Assembly: GCA_024860865.1 (NCBI GenBank)
Contig: JACRDV010000113.1
Coordinates: 1-12,787, forward strand
DNA: 12,787 nt
DNA from: Methanobacteriota archaeon
Lineage (GTDB): Archaea > JACRDV01
Reading direction: 5' to 3'
The notes beneath the pieces were generated by a model that saw only the letters and a list, made by a program, of their open reading frames with translations, did not search any database and had not been told where the DNA came from. Within the stretch, counting starts at the first letter, position 1, and the number at the start of each line of letters is the position of its first letter. A program made the position numbers and the translations under genes. Shown piece by piece: positions 12,741-12,787 of the stretch.

Positions 12741-12787
12741 GAGTCTTCATAGATACCAATGTCTTTCTTGCTATTTTGAACGAGGAA
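12737..12787 (+). CDS. vapC: VapC-type PIN-domain toxin, cut by the window end
   Basis: Only the first 17 codons are in the window: MRVFIDTNVFLAILNEE. The hydrophobic strand followed by FIDTN is the N-terminal PIN motif with the first metal-binding aspartate (D6). PIN toxins of VapBC pairs are RNases that cleave tRNA or rRNA. The ATG overlaps the vapB stop by four bases (ATGA). The remaining acidic residues lie outside the window, so catalytic completeness cannot be judged here. Confidence 0.88.
   Translation, partial: MRVFIDTNVFLAILNEE

Noticed and set aside
1-12787. tRNA or rRNA genes
   Set aside because: No cloverleaf with a GGTTCGAATCC-type arm and acceptor stem, and no rRNA landmark, was found on either strand. 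GGGTTCGCACACC near 10236 lacks the rest of a tRNA.

Overview
This looks like the chromosome of an uncultivated archaeon. The DNA is AT-rich, several genes have TATA-like boxes about 25-30 bases before the start codon, and ribosome binding sites are of the GGAGGTGA type. The gene families are archaeal in style: a core-only methionine synthase, a MJ0936/YfcE-type phosphoesterase, a secreted subtilase with a C-terminal PEFP-plus-helix tail, VapBC and MNT/HEPN pairs, and CRISPR repeats ending in ATTGAAAG. A Bathyarchaeia-like or related lineage is a guess; no rRNA or other marker gene is present.

Layout, left to right. (1) 1-1803: a candidate small ORF with a hairpin over its start codon converges on a DUF4143-type AAA ATPase. 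(2) 2069-5733: a minus-strand sulfur operon, sufS-like cysteine desulfurase, then a cysteine-rich TBP-like protein, then a LarE-type PP-loop sulfur transferase, with molybdopterin synthase large subunit moaE divergent from it. (3) 5806-7289: a decayed XRE-CBS regulator, a perfect 8-bp inverted repeat, and a divergent core methionine synthase. (4) 7404-9110: a small membrane protein and a secreted subtilisin-like protease, probably co-transcribed. (5) 9125-10304: a HEPN/MNT module (hepT intact, mntA broken by one in-frame stop) bracketed by two copies of a roughly 55-bp dispersed repeat. (6) 10431-11597: a phosphoesterase with an unusual membrane-anchor extension, and a divergent unknown gene. 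(7) 11768-12787: a relict two-repeat CRISPR, a short YgiT-type zinc-finger antitoxin-like gene, and a VapB-VapC pair cut by the window edge.

How it fits together. The sulfur block is coherent: a desulfurase that mobilises sulfur from cysteine, a protein with a six-cysteine cluster site, a sulfur-inserting ATPase with the three cysteines of the cluster-dependent type, and a sulfur-using cofactor enzyme next door. The right half is accessory in character: toxin-antitoxin pairs, relict CRISPR, repeats and several broken genes (XRE-CBS frameshift, mntA nonsense). The ATPase and VapB look less AT-rich by eye than the sulfur operon, as expected of acquired genes.

The most rewarding observations are the sulfur operon with its unrecognised cysteine protein, the broken antitoxin beside an intact HEPN toxin between repeats, the relict CRISPR, and the orphan operator-like palindrome in front of metE.
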